Below are positions 44,388 through 54,828 of a DNA stretch of 64,000 bases, one piece after another; positions within the stretch are counted from its first letter, which is position 1; each line of letters starts with the position of its first letter. A model generated the notes under the pieces. It made no database searches. It was given only the letters and a program-made list of their open reading frames with translations, and had not been told where the DNA came from. Location of the stretch: positions 62,001-126,000 of the forward strand of contig CAWDZG010000002.1 in NCBI GenBank assembly GCA_963806955.1, written 5' to 3'. This stretch comes from Gaiellasilicea sp963806955. GTDB taxonomy: Bacteria > Actinomycetota > Thermoleophilia > Gaiellales > Gaiellaceae. A program made the translations under genes and the position numbers.

Positions 44388-45518
44388 GTGGATCTGCGCG
44401 ACACCCCGGAGGAGGCCGACTTTCGCGCCGAGTTGCGCGCGTGGATCGAGCAGAACCTGACCGACGAGGTGCGGAACGGCCGCTTCGAGGAAGCCGGCCG
44501 CGACTGGAGCCGCAAGCTGCACGAGGCGGGCTACGCGGGGCTGACGTGGTCGAAGGAGTACGGCGGCGCCGGGGCGCCCTACAGCCACCAGGCGATCTTC
44601 CTCGAGGAGATGGCCCGCGCTGAGGCGCCCTCCCACCTCGGCGTGATCGGGCTCGGGATGGCCGGGCCGACGATCATCGCCCACGGCACCGACGCGCAGA
44701 AGTCCAGGCACCTGGAGAAGATCCTCTCCACCGAGGAGATCTGGTGCCAGGGCTTCTCCGAGCCGGACGCGGGCTCCGACCTCTCGGCCGTGCGGACGAG
44801 TGCCCGCCTCGACGGCGACCACTTCGTCGTCGACGGCCAGAAGGTCTGGTCGTCGTTTGCGCACATCGCGGACTGGTGCATCCTCGTCACTCGCTCGGAC
44901 CCGGAGAGCGACCGTCACGCGGGCCTCACCTACCTGCTCGTCGACATGCATGCGCCCGGGGTCGAGGTGCGCCCGCTGCGCCAGATCACGGGTGAGCCCG
45001 AGTTCAACGAGATCTTCTTCAGCGGCGTCGAGGTGCCGGTCGAGAACGTCGTCGGCGAGATCGGGGGCGGCTGGCAGGTCGCGATGACGACGCTCCTGCA
45101 CGAGCGCGGCACGCTCGGCTTCGCGCTCGTCGCCGGGCTCGAGAGCCAGATCCAGAAGCTCGTCGCGCTCGCCAAGACGGAGGGCGCGACGCCGCTGCAG
45201 CGCGACGCGATCGCCCGCGAGTGGATCGGCCTCCAGGCCGTCCGCTACACGAACTACCGCTCGCTGACGACGCTGATGCAGACCGGCATCCCGGGGCCGG
45301 AAGGCTCCGGCGCGAAGCTCTGGTGGTCCGAGGCGAACCAGCGCGTGACGAAGCTCGCGCTCGAGCTGCTCGGCCCGAGGGCCCAGGTCATCGAGAACGG
45401 CGGCTACTGGCAGCACCAGCAGCTGCGCTCGCGCGGCAACACGATCGAGGCCGGCACGTCGGAGATCCTCCGCAACATCATCGCCGAGCGCGTGCTCGGC
45501 CTCCCGAGGTCGCGCTAG
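44388..45518 (+). CDS. Acyl-CoA dehydrogenase, long subunit of a probable heteromer
   Basis: A 376-residue FAD-dependent dehydrogenase from GTG 44388. W-C-Q-G-F-S-E-P-D-A-G-S-D-L is the FAD/substrate motif and S-R-G-N-T-I-E-A-G-T-S-E-I-L-R-N-I the C-terminal FAD-binding stretch. It overlaps the next gene by 1 nt. In actinobacteria such a long/short gene pair forms alpha2beta2 dehydrogenases acting on branched or steroid-type acyl-CoAs. Confidence 0.9.
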   Translation: MDLRDTPEEADFRAELRAWIEQNLTDEVRNGRFEEAGRDWSRKLHEAGYAGLTWSKEYGGAGAPYSHQAIFLEEMARAEAPSHLGVIGLGMAGPTIIAHGTDAQKSRHLEKILSTEEIWCQGFSEPDAGSDLSAVRTSARLDGDHFVVDGQKVWSSFAHIADWCILVTRSDPESDRHAGLTYLLVDMHAPGVEVRPLRQITGEPEFNEIFFSGVEVPVENVVGEIGGGWQVAMTTLLHERGTLGFALVAGLESQIQKLVALAKTEGATPLQRDAIAREWIGLQAVRYTNYRSLTTLMQTGIPGPEGSGAKLWWSEANQRVTKLALELLGPRAQVIENGGYWQHQQLRSRGNTIEAGTSEILRNIIAERVLGLPRSR

Positions 45519-46399
45519 TGGAGTTCGCCTTCGCCCAGGAGCAGGAGGAGCTGCGCCGCGAGGCACGCTCGTTCCTCGAGCGAAACGCCGACGCGCCGCT
45601 CTCGGCGCTCCGGGAGCTCGGCTGGCTCGGTGTCTCGGTGCCCGAGGAGCGCGGCGGCGGCGGGCTCTCGTTCGTCGACGAGGCGATCCTCTTCGAGGAG
45701 GCGGGCCGCGCGCTCTACGCCGGCCCGTTCCTGACGACGGCGGTCGTGCTCCCCGCCCTGCCGGAGGTCGACGAGCACGCCTGGTCGGTCGAGCTCGACG
45801 GCCTCGTGCCGCATCTGGCCGACGTCGACATGGTGCTGCGCGAGGACGGCAGCGCCGTCCCGGCCGAGGGCGGAACGCTCGCCACGGTCGACGAGTCGCG
45901 CCCGCTCGGCCGGCTGGAGCTAGTTGCTCAGAGCAACTATGTGGAAGGTTTCGGCAGCTTCGAGGCCGTGCGGCTGCGGCTGCTCGCCGGGCTCGCCGCC
46001 GAGGCCGTCGGCGTGGCGAGCAAGGCGCTCGAGCTCGCGGTCGCGTACGTGACCGAGCGCGAGCAGTTCGGCAAGAAGATCGGCACCTACCAGGCCGTCT
46101 CCCACCCGCTCGCCGACACCTACGTCGAGACCGAGCTCGCCCGCTCGCTCGCCTACTGGGCGGCATGGTGCGTCGCCGAGGACGACGAGCAGGCGCCGGT
46201 CGCCGCGGCCGCCGCGAAGGCGTTCTGCGCCGAGACGGCCGTCGCCGCCTGCGAGCGCTCGATCCAGGTGCACGGCGGGATCGGCTTCACCTGGGAGCAC
46301 GACCTGCACCGCTACTACAAGCGCGCCCAGTGGATCGACGCGTTCGGCGGCCATGCCGCGAAGCACCGCGAGGTCGTCGCTGCGGCCCTACTCGACTAG
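45518..46399 (+). CDS. Acyl-CoA dehydrogenase, short subunit of a probable heteromer
   Basis: A 293-residue member with a shortened middle domain. The N-terminal helices (VEFAFAQEQEELRREARSFL) and the C-terminal A-Y-V-T-E-R-E-Q-F-G-K-K-I-G-T-Y-Q and I-Q-V-H-G-G-I-G-F-T-W-E-H-D-L are typical of the short partner, which supplies half of the FAD site. Starts on the last base of the preceding stop (TAGTG). Confidence 0.9.
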   Translation: MEFAFAQEQEELRREARSFLERNADAPLSALRELGWLGVSVPEERGGGGLSFVDEAILFEEAGRALYAGPFLTTAVVLPALPEVDEHAWSVELDGLVPHLADVDMVLREDGSAVPAEGGTLATVDESRPLGRLELVAQSNYVEGFGSFEAVRLRLLAGLAAEAVGVASKALELAVAYVTEREQFGKKIGTYQAVSHPLADTYVETELARSLAYWAAWCVAEDDEQAPVAAAAAKAFCAETAVAACERSIQVHGGIGFTWEHDLHRYYKRAQWIDAFGGHAAKHREVVAAALLD

Positions 46400-46408
46400 G
46401 AGGCCCTC

Positions 46409-46864
46409 TTGCCCGTCCCGAAAGCGGAAGTGCTCGAGCTGATGCGAATGGACGTCGACCCGGACGAGGTCGCGGAAATCCGCGAGCTCTGGAAGGAGCA
46501 CTCGAAGGCGGAGGACAACCGCTCGATCGAGGGCCTGCTGGCGACGCTCTCCGAGGACTGCGTCTACACCGTCTACCCCGACGACGTCTCCTGGCACGGC
46601 CACGAGGGCGCCGCGCGCTTCTACACGGAGCTCCTGACCGCGTTCCCGGACATCGTCTTCGAGCTGCAGAACATCGTGATCGGGCCGCAGGGGGTCGTCG
46701 AGGAGGCGATCGTCACCGGCACGCATAGCGCGAAGTGGCTCGACACCGAGCCGACCGGTGAGAAGATGACCTGGCGCAACGCGATCTTCTTCCCCTGGGA
46801 TCCCGTCGCCCGCAGGTTCAAGGGCGAGCGCGTCTACACCGACATGCCGAGGAGGTCGACCTGA
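46409..46864 (+). CDS. SnoaL-like / NTF2-fold protein
   Basis: A 151-residue protein starting at TTG 46409, supported by AGGAGG 10 nt upstream. The first helix (EIRELWKEHSKAEDNRSIEG) and later W-H-G-H-E-G-A-A-R-F-Y fit the SnoaL-like polyketide cyclase/ester isomerase group. Role in the acyl-CoA cluster is unknown; isomerase or dehydratase activity is a guess from the fold. Confidence 0.75.
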   Translation: MPVPKAEVLELMRMDVDPDEVAEIRELWKEHSKAEDNRSIEGLLATLSEDCVYTVYPDDVSWHGHEGAARFYTELLTAFPDIVFELQNIVIGPQGVVEEAIVTGTHSAKWLDTEPTGEKMTWRNAIFFPWDPVARRFKGERVYTDMPRRST

Positions 46865-47268
46865 TGGCACATGCGTTCTCGTCCCTGGACGAGCTTGGAG
46901 ACGGCCCGGGATTCCGCAAGGTGCGGGCGACGATGGGGATCACGGCGTTCGGCGTCAACGGCGTCGTCTACCCGCCCGGCTTCCCCGGCGTGCACCACTA
47001 CCACGACACGCAGGACGAGCTCTACTTCGTCCACAGCGGCACCGCGCGCGTCGAGGTCGACGGCGAGGAGCGGATCCTCGGCCCGGGCGGGCTCGTGCAC
47101 GTCGAGTCGACGACGCCGCGCCGGATCGCGAACGCGGGTGACGACGAGCTCGTCCTGCTCGTGATCGGCGGCAAGGACGGCTACGTCGAACGCGACGGGC
47201 ACGTGACGAGCGACGAGGAGCTCACGCTGCGGCAGAGCCTCGGCACGAGCGGAAAGGCGGCGACGTGA
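46864..47268 (+). CDS. Cupin-domain protein
   Basis: A 134-residue single-domain cupin with the metal-binding G-V-H-H-Y-H-D-T-Q-D-E-L-Y-F-V-H-S-G and the second motif G-P-G-G-L-V-H-V. Could be a dioxygenase, isomerase or binding protein. ATG 46864 touches the preceding stop, and its own stop overlaps the acyl-CoA synthetase start. Confidence 0.85.
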   Translation: MAHAFSSLDELGDGPGFRKVRATMGITAFGVNGVVYPPGFPGVHHYHDTQDELYFVHSGTARVEVDGEERILGPGGLVHVESTTPRRIANAGDDELVLLVIGGKDGYVERDGHVTSDEELTLRQSLGTSGKAAT

Positions 47269-48866
47269 ACGGCCTGATGATGGACTTCCAGCTGACGCTG
47301 CCGACGATCCTCAAGCGGGCGGAGACGTACTTCCCCCACCAGGAGATCGTCACGCGGATGCCCGACCGGAGCTTCCACACGTACACGTTCGCCGACTGCG
47401 CACGGCGCTCGAAGCAGCTCGCGCTGGCGCTGAAGGGGATCGGCCTCGAGCCGGGCGACCGCGTCGCGACGCTGATGTGGAACCACTACCAGCACCTCGA
47501 GGCGTACATGGGGATCCCCTGCGGCGGCTTCGTCCTGCACACGCTCAACCTGCGCCTGCATCCGAACGACCTCGGCTATATCGCCACGCACGCCGGCGAC
47601 AAGGCCGTGATCGTGGACAAGAGCCTCCTCCCGCTCTGGGACGCGTTCAAGGACAAGACGCAGATCGAGCACGTCTTCGTCGTCGAGGACGACTATGAAG
47701 AGCTGCTCGCGGGCGCCGACCCGGACGACTACGAGGACCCGGAGCTGGACGAGGACACCGCCGCGGCGATGTGTTACACGAGCGGCACGACCGGGATGCC
47801 GAAGGGCGTCCTCTACTCGCACCGCTCGACCGTGCTGCACACGTTCGGGCAGGCGATGGTGTCGCCACTCGGGCTGCACGTGACCGAGCAGGAGACGTTC
47901 CTCCCCGTCGTGCCGATGTTCCACGCGAACGCCTGGGGCTACCCGTACACCTGCCTGATGGTCGGCGCGAAGGTCGTCTTCCCGGGGCCGTTCCTCGACC
48001 CGGAGACGCTGCTGGACGACTTCGAGCAGCAGGGCGTGACGATGACGGCGGGCGTGCCGACGATCTGGATGGGCATCCTCGGCATGCTCGACGCCGAGCC
48101 CGACCGCTGGAAGCTCGACAAGCTCGAGTACATGCTCGTCGGCGGCTCGGCCGCGCCACGCGCGATGATCGCCGGCTTCCGGCAGCGGCACGGCAAGACG
48201 GTCGTGCATGGCTGGGGAATGACGGAGACCTCCCCGCTCGCGACCGCGTCCGACTACGTGGGCGAGTTCCGCACAGCCGACGAGGAGACACAGCTCGACG
48301 TCGTCGCGATGCAGGGCCTGCCGCTCCCGTTCGTCGAGCTGCGGGCGATCGACGACGAGGGCCACGAGATCCCCTGGGACGGCGAGGCGATGGGCGAGCT
48401 CGAGGTGCGCGGCCCCTGGGTCGCGGCCGGGTACTACGACACGCCGGAGCAGGCCGAGCGCTGGACGGAGGACGGCTGGTTCAAGACCGGCGACATCGCC
48501 TCCTTCCATCCCAAGGGCTACGTGATGATCAAGGACCGCTCGAAGGACGTGATCAAGTCCGGCGGCGAGTGGATCTCGTCGGTCGACCTCGAGAACGCCC
48601 TGATGGCGCACCCGGCGATCGCCGAGGCGGCCGTGATCGCCGTCCCGCACGAGAAGTGGGACGAGCGGCCGCTCGCGGTCTGCGTCTGCCGCGAGGGCAG
48701 GAGCGCGACCGAGGACGAGCTGCGCGACTTCCTGGCGCCGAACTTCGCCAAGTTCTGGCTCCCGGACGGCTACGTCTTCGTCGACGAGATCCCGAAGACG
48801 GCGGTCGGCAAGTTCCGCAAGACCGCGCTGCGCGAGCAGTTCCCGAGCGCCCCCGCGTCCGCGTGA
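47265..48866 (+). CDS. Medium/long-chain acyl-CoA synthetase
   Basis: A 533-residue adenylate-forming enzyme. A3 is Y-T-S-G-T-T-G-M-P-K-G-V, A5 is G-W-G-M-T-E-T-S-P, A7/A8 is W-F-K-T-G-D-I-A and K-D-R-S-K-D-V-I-K-S-G-G-E-W-I-S, and the catalytic lysine is in K-T-A-V-G-K-F-R-K. It activates a carboxylic acid to its CoA thioester, the entry step to this cluster. Confidence 0.93.
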   Translation: MNGLMMDFQLTLPTILKRAETYFPHQEIVTRMPDRSFHTYTFADCARRSKQLALALKGIGLEPGDRVATLMWNHYQHLEAYMGIPCGGFVLHTLNLRLHPNDLGYIATHAGDKAVIVDKSLLPLWDAFKDKTQIEHVFVVEDDYEELLAGADPDDYEDPELDEDTAAAMCYTSGTTGMPKGVLYSHRSTVLHTFGQAMVSPLGLHVTEQETFLPVVPMFHANAWGYPYTCLMVGAKVVFPGPFLDPETLLDDFEQQGVTMTAGVPTIWMGILGMLDAEPDRWKLDKLEYMLVGGSAAPRAMIAGFRQRHGKTVVHGWGMTETSPLATASDYVGEFRTADEETQLDVVAMQGLPLPFVELRAIDDEGHEIPWDGEAMGELEVRGPWVAAGYYDTPEQAERWTEDGWFKTGDIASFHPKGYVMIKDRSKDVIKSGGEWISSVDLENALMAHPAIAEAAVIAVPHEKWDERPLAVCVCREGRSATEDELRDFLAPNFAKFWLPDGYVFVDEIPKTAVGKFRKTALREQFPSAPASA

Positions 48867-49552
48867 GGATCGCCGGCAAGACGTTCGTCGTCACCGGCGG
48901 CCGCTCCGGGCTCGGGGAGGCCACCGCGGCGATGCTCGAGCGCGAGGGCGCGACGGTCGTGATCGCCGACCTGCCGGAGACCGACGTCACCGACGAGGAC
49001 GCCGTCCGGACGCTCGTCGACTCGTGCGCCGAGCTGCACGGCGTGGTCAACTGCGCCGGGATCGGCGGCGGCGCGCGCGTCGTCGGCTTCCCGCTCGACC
49101 GCTTCCGCAAGATCGTCGAGGTGAACCTGATCGGCACCTTCAACGTGCTCTCGCTGGCGGCCGCGAAGCTGGCCGAGAACGAGCCGGACGACGAGGGCAC
49201 GCGCGGCGTGATCGTGAACACCGCCTCGAACGCGGCCTTCGACGGGCAGATCGGCCAGGCGGCCTATTCGGCGTCGAAGGCCGGCGTCGCCGGGATGACG
49301 CTTCCACTCGCGCGCGATCTCGCGTCGAAGGGGATCCGCGTCGTCGCGATCGCCCCCGGCCCGGCGGACACGCCGATGCTGGGGCCGATGCGGGAGGACA
49401 TCCGCGAGAGCCTGACCGCACAGATCCCCTTTCCCAAGCGGCTCGGCCGGGCCGAGGACTTCGCCTCGCTCGTCAAGCACATCGTCGAGAACGAGTACCT
49501 GAACGGCGAGGTGATCCGCCTCGACGGCGCGCTCCGGATGGGGCCGCGTTGA
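48863..49552 (+). CDS. SDR, 3-hydroxyacyl-CoA dehydrogenase type II-like
   Basis: A 229-residue short-chain dehydrogenase. V-T-G-G-R-S-G-L-G-E-A is the nucleotide loop, N-C-A-G-I and N-T-A-S-N-A-A-F-D-G-Q-I-G-Q-A-A-Y-S-A-S-K contain the Ser-Tyr-Lys active site. The GQxGQAAYSASKAGVxGMTLPxAR pattern resembles human HSD17B10-type enzymes. Probably oxidises 3-hydroxyacyl-CoA. GTGA overlap with the synthetase gene. Confidence 0.88.
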   Translation: MRIAGKTFVVTGGRSGLGEATAAMLEREGATVVIADLPETDVTDEDAVRTLVDSCAELHGVVNCAGIGGGARVVGFPLDRFRKIVEVNLIGTFNVLSLAAAKLAENEPDDEGTRGVIVNTASNAAFDGQIGQAAYSASKAGVAGMTLPLARDLASKGIRVVAIAPGPADTPMLGPMREDIRESLTAQIPFPKRLGRAEDFASLVKHIVENEYLNGEVIRLDGALRMGPR

Positions 49553-49573
49553 ACCCACACGACAAGGAGTCAG

Positions 49574-50362
49574 ATGGCTGAATACGTCAAGGTCGAGACC
49601 GACGGGCGCGTGGCGACGATCACGCTCGACCACCCGCCCGTGAACGCCCTCTCCTCGAAGCTGCTCGAGGAGCTCGAAGCCGAGTACGACCGGCTCGACC
49701 GCGACGACGAGGTGCGGGCGATCGTGCTGCGCGGCGAGGGCGAGAAGGCCTTCGTCGCCGGAGCCGACATCACCGAGTTCCCCGCGATGCGGGAGCAGAT
49801 CGAGGAGGCGGCCGAGGGCGGCTCGGCGCGCGGGATCCAGAAGCTCGCGGCGCGGATGGACGCCGGCCGGACGCCCGTGATCGCCGCGATCCACGGCTAC
49901 TGCCTCGGCGGCGGGCTCGAGCTCGCGATGGCCTGCGACATCAGGATCGCCGCCGAAGATGCGCAGCTCGGCCAGCCGGAGATCAAGCTCGGCCTGATCC
50001 CCGGCGGCGGCGGCACCCAGCGGCTGCCACGGCTCGTCGGACCGGGGCGCGCGCTCTACCTGAACCTCTCCGGCGACCCGATCCCCGGCACGAAGGCCTA
50101 CGAGTGGGGCCTCGTCGAACAGGTCGTGCCGCGCGAGGGGCTGCTCGATGCGGCGCTCACGCTCGCCCGGACGCTCTCGGAGCGCTCGCCGCACGCGATG
50201 GGCGTGATCAAGGAGCTCGCAGCCGAGACGCGCGATCTCCCGATCGCCGAGGGGATGCGGCGGGAGGCGCAGGGCTTCCTCAAGTGCATCGGCAGCGAGG
50301 ACGGAGCCGAGGGCGTCGTCGCCTTCCTCGAGAAGCGCCAGCCCCAGTTCACCGGCAGGTGA
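49574..50362 (+). CDS. Enoyl-CoA hydratase
   Basis: A 262-residue crotonase-fold enzyme with the oxyanion motifs K-A-F-V-A-G-A-D-I and I-H-G-Y-C-L-G-G-G-L-E-L-A and the catalytic glutamates in G-Q-P-E-I-K-L-G and P-G-G-G-G-T-Q-R-L-P-R. Shine-Dalgarno AAGGAG precedes ATG 49574. Hydrates 2-enoyl-CoA in beta-oxidation. Confidence 0.94.
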   Translation: MAEYVKVETDGRVATITLDHPPVNALSSKLLEELEAEYDRLDRDDEVRAIVLRGEGEKAFVAGADITEFPAMREQIEEAAEGGSARGIQKLAARMDAGRTPVIAAIHGYCLGGGLELAMACDIRIAAEDAQLGQPEIKLGLIPGGGGTQRLPRLVGPGRALYLNLSGDPIPGTKAYEWGLVEQVVPREGLLDAALTLARTLSERSPHAMGVIKELAAETRDLPIAEGMRREAQGFLKCIGSEDGAEGVVAFLEKRQPQFTGR

Positions 50363-51273
50363 GGGCCGCCGTCCTCCACGAGGTCGGCGCGCCGCTCTCC
50401 GTGGAGGACGTGCCCGAGCCGGACCCCGGCGAGGGCCGGGTCGTGGTCGACGTGCGCGCCGCGGGGATCAACTTCGCCGATGTCCTGATCCGGCTCGGCC
50501 ACTACCCCCAGCCGCCGCCGCTACCGGCGATTCTGGGCAACGAGATCGCGGGCGAGCTCGACGGACGCAGAGTGCTCGCGTTCGTCCGTCAGACGGGAGG
50601 CGGTTACGCGGAACGGGTCGCGGTCGACCCGGAGTGGGTCTTCGAGCTGCCCGAGAGCGCGAGCTTCGCCGAGGGCGCCGCCTTCCTGACGACCTACCTG
50701 ACGGCGTGGATCCCGCTGACGCGGCAGGCGCGGCTCGGCGAGGGCGTCAACCTGCTCGTGACCGCGGCAGCAGGCGGGGTCGGGACGGCCGCGATCCAGG
50801 TCGGCGTGCACGCGGGCGCGACCGTGATCGCCGCCGCCGGCTCGGAGGAGAAGCGCGAGCTCGCCCGCTCGCTCGGCGCGTCGCGCACCGTCTCGTACGA
50901 GGAGATCGAGGGGCTGGACGACGTCGACGTCGCCTTCGACCCCGTCGGCGGGCCCGTCTTCGCCGCTTGCCTGCGCTCGCTGCGGCCACTCGGCGTCGCG
51001 ATCGGGATCGGGTACGCGGGCGGGGCCTGGGAGCCGGTCGACCCGGCGCGGCTCGTCGGGCGCAACGTCGGGGTGCAGGGCTTCTACCTCGGGCGGCTGA
51101 TGGGCTTCGAGCCCGCGCTCGTGCGCGCCGAGGCCGAGGATCTGCTCGCGCTCTGGCGGGAGGGGGCGCTGCGGCCGGTCGTCGGCGCGGAGTATCCGCT
51201 CGAGGAGGCGAACGAGGCCCACGAGCTGATCGCGTCGCGCCGATCGACAGGGAAGGTCGTCCTTGTTCCCTGA
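50359..51273 (+). CDS. Quinone oxidoreductase-like MDR protein
   Basis: A 304-residue medium-chain reductase without zinc ligands. G-I-N-F-A-D-V-L-I-R-L-G-H-Y and A-A-A-G-G-V-G-T-A-A-I-Q-V-G are the QOR group motifs for NADPH. It could reduce enoyl-CoA or quinones. GTG 50359 overlaps the hydratase stop. Confidence 0.88.
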   Translation: MRAAVLHEVGAPLSVEDVPEPDPGEGRVVVDVRAAGINFADVLIRLGHYPQPPPLPAILGNEIAGELDGRRVLAFVRQTGGGYAERVAVDPEWVFELPESASFAEGAAFLTTYLTAWIPLTRQARLGEGVNLLVTAAAGGVGTAAIQVGVHAGATVIAAAGSEEKRELARSLGASRTVSYEEIEGLDDVDVAFDPVGGPVFAACLRSLRPLGVAIGIGYAGGAWEPVDPARLVGRNVGVQGFYLGRLMGFEPALVRAEAEDLLALWREGALRPVVGAEYPLEEANEAHELIASRRSTGKVVLVP

Positions 51274-51949
51274 GACGGCCCTCGTGACCGGCGCGGCAGG
51301 CGGGATCGGGCGCGCGCTCGTGGCGGCGCTCGAAGCCGACGGAGCGGCGGTGCGCGGGCTCGACCTTGCCGACGGCTTCGACGTCTCCGACCCGCAGGCA
51401 TGGCTCGACGTCGAGCCGGCCGACCTCGTCAGCCTCAACGCCGGCGTGCTCGCGAAGGGCGACGGCACGGTCGACGACTACCGGCGCATTCTCGGCGTCA
51501 ACCTGGACGGGGTCGTCTTCGGGGTGCAGGCGCTCGCGCCGCGGATGCGAGCCGGGAGCGTCTTCGTCGTCACCTCCTCGCTGGCCGGTCTGATCCCGAT
51601 GCCCTCCGACCCGCTCTACACGCTCACGAAGCACGCGGTCGTCGGCTACGCGCGCTCGATGGCCGAGGTGCTGGCGCCGCGAGAGATCCGGGTCAACCTC
51701 GTCTGCCCGGGGATCGCGCGCACGCCGATGACGGAGCCCGAGCAGGAGACGTTGGACGCGGCCGGGTTCCCGCTGCTCGAGGCGGACGAGGTAGCGGCCG
51801 CGATCCTCGTGGCGGCCCGGAGCGAGGAGACCGGCCAGGCCTGGGTCGTCCAGCCGGGCCGCGAGCCGCTGCAGTTCCGGTTTCCGAACGTCCCCGGCCC
51901 TCGGGTCGCGGGCGCCGAGGGCATGCGCCCACCGCTCGGATCGCCGTAG
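51263..51949 (+). CDS. Short-chain dehydrogenase/reductase
   Basis: A 228-residue SDR from TTG 51263 (11-nt overlap). T-G-A-A-G-G-I-G-R-A is the cofactor loop, with N-A-G-V, V-T-S-S-L-A-G and Y-T-L-T-K-H-A as active site. Substrate unknown; in the context of a 4-hydroxy acid pathway it could be a keto/hydroxyacyl-CoA reductase. Confidence 0.86.
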   Translation: MFPETALVTGAAGGIGRALVAALEADGAAVRGLDLADGFDVSDPQAWLDVEPADLVSLNAGVLAKGDGTVDDYRRILGVNLDGVVFGVQALAPRMRAGSVFVVTSSLAGLIPMPSDPLYTLTKHAVVGYARSMAEVLAPREIRVNLVCPGIARTPMTEPEQETLDAAGFPLLEADEVAAAILVAARSEETGQAWVVQPGREPLQFRFPNVPGPRVAGAEGMRPPLGSP

Positions 51950-51958
51950 GATCGAACG

Positions 51959-52953
<995 letters not shown>

Positions 52954-52957
<4 letters not shown>

Positions 52958-53871
52958 AGGAGGCTTTCGCGGCCGCACTCGCTGCACCGGTCGAGCGCGC
53001 CGTGCTGTTGGCGGGCGGCGCCTCGAAGGAAGCATGGGCGGTCGACTCGGAAGGGCGTGAGCTGTTGATCCGCCGGGCCGCGGGCGGCGTCATCCACCAG
53101 GCGACGCTGACGCTCGAGCAGGAGTTCGAGGTGCTGCGCGCCGCGCACGAGGCGGGCGTCAAGGTGCCGGAGCCGATCGCCTACCTCGGCGAGGTCGAGG
53201 GTCGGGAGGCGTTCGTGATGGCGCGCGTCCACGGCGAGACGATCGGCCGCCGGATCGTCAAGAGCCCGCCGCCGGACCTCGACCTCCAGCTCGCCGAGGA
53301 GCTCGCGAAGATCCACGCGATCTCCCCGGCGCGACTGGCGTTTCTCGAGCAGGGCGACCCGATCGCCCGTTTCTACGAGGAGCTCGACTCGGTCGGCGAG
53401 CCGCACCCCGCGATCGAGCTCGGCCTGCACTGGGTCAAGGAGCGGCTGCCGCGTCAGCGTGAGCCGGTCGTCGTCCACGGGGACTGGCGGATCGGCAACG
53501 TCGCCGTCGACGAGCACGGGCTCGTCGCGGTGCTGGACTGGGAGTTCGCGCACCTCGCCGACCCGGTCGAGGACCTCGCCTGGCCGCTCGTCCGCGCCTG
53601 GCGCTTCGGCGCCGACGACCGCCACCTCGGCGGCGTCGGCGACCTCGACCGCTACCTGGCGCGCTACGCGGAGCTGACGGGTCTCGAGGTGAGCCGCGAG
53701 GAGCTGCTCGTCTGGGAGGTGTTCGGCAACGTCAAGTGGGCGACCGGCTGCCTGACCCAGTCGCGGCGCCATTTCAACGGGCAGGAGCGATCGGTCGAGC
53801 TGGCCGTGCTCGGCCGCCTCGCCGCCGAGATGGAGTACGAGCTCCTGGACCTGATCGACCATGCAGCATGA
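52954..53871 (+). CDS. APH-fold kinase, LvaA / ACAD11 N-terminal type
   Basis: A 305-residue kinase. L-I-R-R-A-A-G-G, H-G-D-W-R-I-G-N-V-A-V and V-L-D-W-E-F-A-H-L-A-D-P-V-E-D-L-A-W are the pattern of kinases that phosphorylate the 4-hydroxyl of hydroxyacyl-CoA (LvaA in levulinate degradation; kinase part of ACAD10/11). It is followed by a DUF6285 gene with an 11-nt overlap, as with lvaA-lvaB. Confidence 0.88.
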
Positions 53872-54166
53872 CCGTCCATCCCCGCAGGAGCTCGCCGAGG
53901 CGGTGCGCGAGTTCCTGCAGGAGGAGATCCTCCCGATCCTCGATGACCACCGGCTGAAGTTCCGGACGCTGGTCGCGATCAACGGCCTCGGGATCGCCGA
54001 GCGCGAGCTCTGGGCGACGAGCCCCGCGCGCGAGGAGGACTGGGAGCTCGCCCGCCGCATCCGGGCGGGCGACGTGCCGGCCGACGCGGTGGCTCTGTTG
54101 AAGGAGCAGGTCGCGCAGAAGCTGCGCGTGTCGAACCCACGGGCGCTGGCGAAGTACGACGAGTGA
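53861..54166 (+). CDS. DUF6285 (LvaB-like) small protein
   Basis: A 101-residue helical protein (SPQELAEAVREFLQEEILPI, then L-K-F-R-T-L-V-A-I-N-G-L). As I recall, its relatives next to LvaA-like kinases are needed for full kinase activity. The overlap with the kinase gene supports a complex. No catalytic motif is visible. Confidence 0.82.
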   Translation: MQHDRPSPQELAEAVREFLQEEILPILDDHRLKFRTLVAINGLGIAERELWATSPAREEDWELARRIRAGDVPADAVALLKEQVAQKLRVSNPRALAKYDE

Positions 54167-54828
54167 GAAGAAGGCTGATCCTGATGCGGCACGGCGACGT
54201 GTCGTACGTGGACGAGAGCGGCGCGCCGGTGAAGCCCGAGGACGTCCCGCTGACGCCGCGCGGCCGCGAGCAGGCGGACGCCGCCCGCGACGCGCTCGCA
54301 GGCTTCGCGTTCGATCTCGTCGTCGCCAGCGACCTGCCGCGCACGCTCGAGACCGCGGCGATCGTCGCCCGGGGAAGGGACGCCGAGATCTGGCCCGAGC
54401 TCGCGGAGTGGCGCGGTGGGCGGCTGGACGCAATCCCGCCGGACGAGCTCGAGGCCGCGTTCGTCGGCGCGCTGCAGGTGAAGGACGAGGCGCAGCGCTT
54501 CCTGGGCGGCGAGTCGCTCGGGGAGGCGCTCGACCGCGTCCACCCCGCCTTCGAGCGTCTGCTGGCGCGCGAGTGGGACACGGCGCTCGCCGTGCTCCAC
54601 GGCGGCGTGAACCGGATCCTGATCTCGTACGCCCTCTCCGGCGACAGGACCTACTTCGGCACCTTCGAGCAGGCACCCGCGTGCATCAATGTGCTCGACC
54701 TCGGTAGCGACGGCTGGATCGTGCGCACCGTCAACTACGTGCCGTACGACCCGCTCCACCCCGCACGGACGACGACGATGGAGCATCTCTGGGAGCAGCT
54801 ACGCGGCTGGCTCGGCTCCGGCCGCTAG
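54163..54828 (+). CDS. Histidine phosphatase (phosphoglycerate-mutase-like)
   Basis: A 221-residue phosphatase with L-M-R-H-G-D-V-S at the N-terminus, S-D-L-P-R-T-L-E-T-A and V-L-H-G-G-V-N-R-I-L. The RHG motif holds the nucleophilic His. Following the kinase/DUF6285 pair, it might act on phosphorylated acyl intermediates or phosphopantetheine species; this is inference. Its stop shares CTAG with the convergent gene. Confidence 0.9.
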   Translation: MRRRLILMRHGDVSYVDESGAPVKPEDVPLTPRGREQADAARDALAGFAFDLVVASDLPRTLETAAIVARGRDAEIWPELAEWRGGRLDAIPPDELEAAFVGALQVKDEAQRFLGGESLGEALDRVHPAFERLLAREWDTALAVLHGGVNRILISYALSGDRTYFGTFEQAPACINVLDLGSDGWIVRTVNYVPYDPLHPARTTTMEHLWEQLRGWLGSGR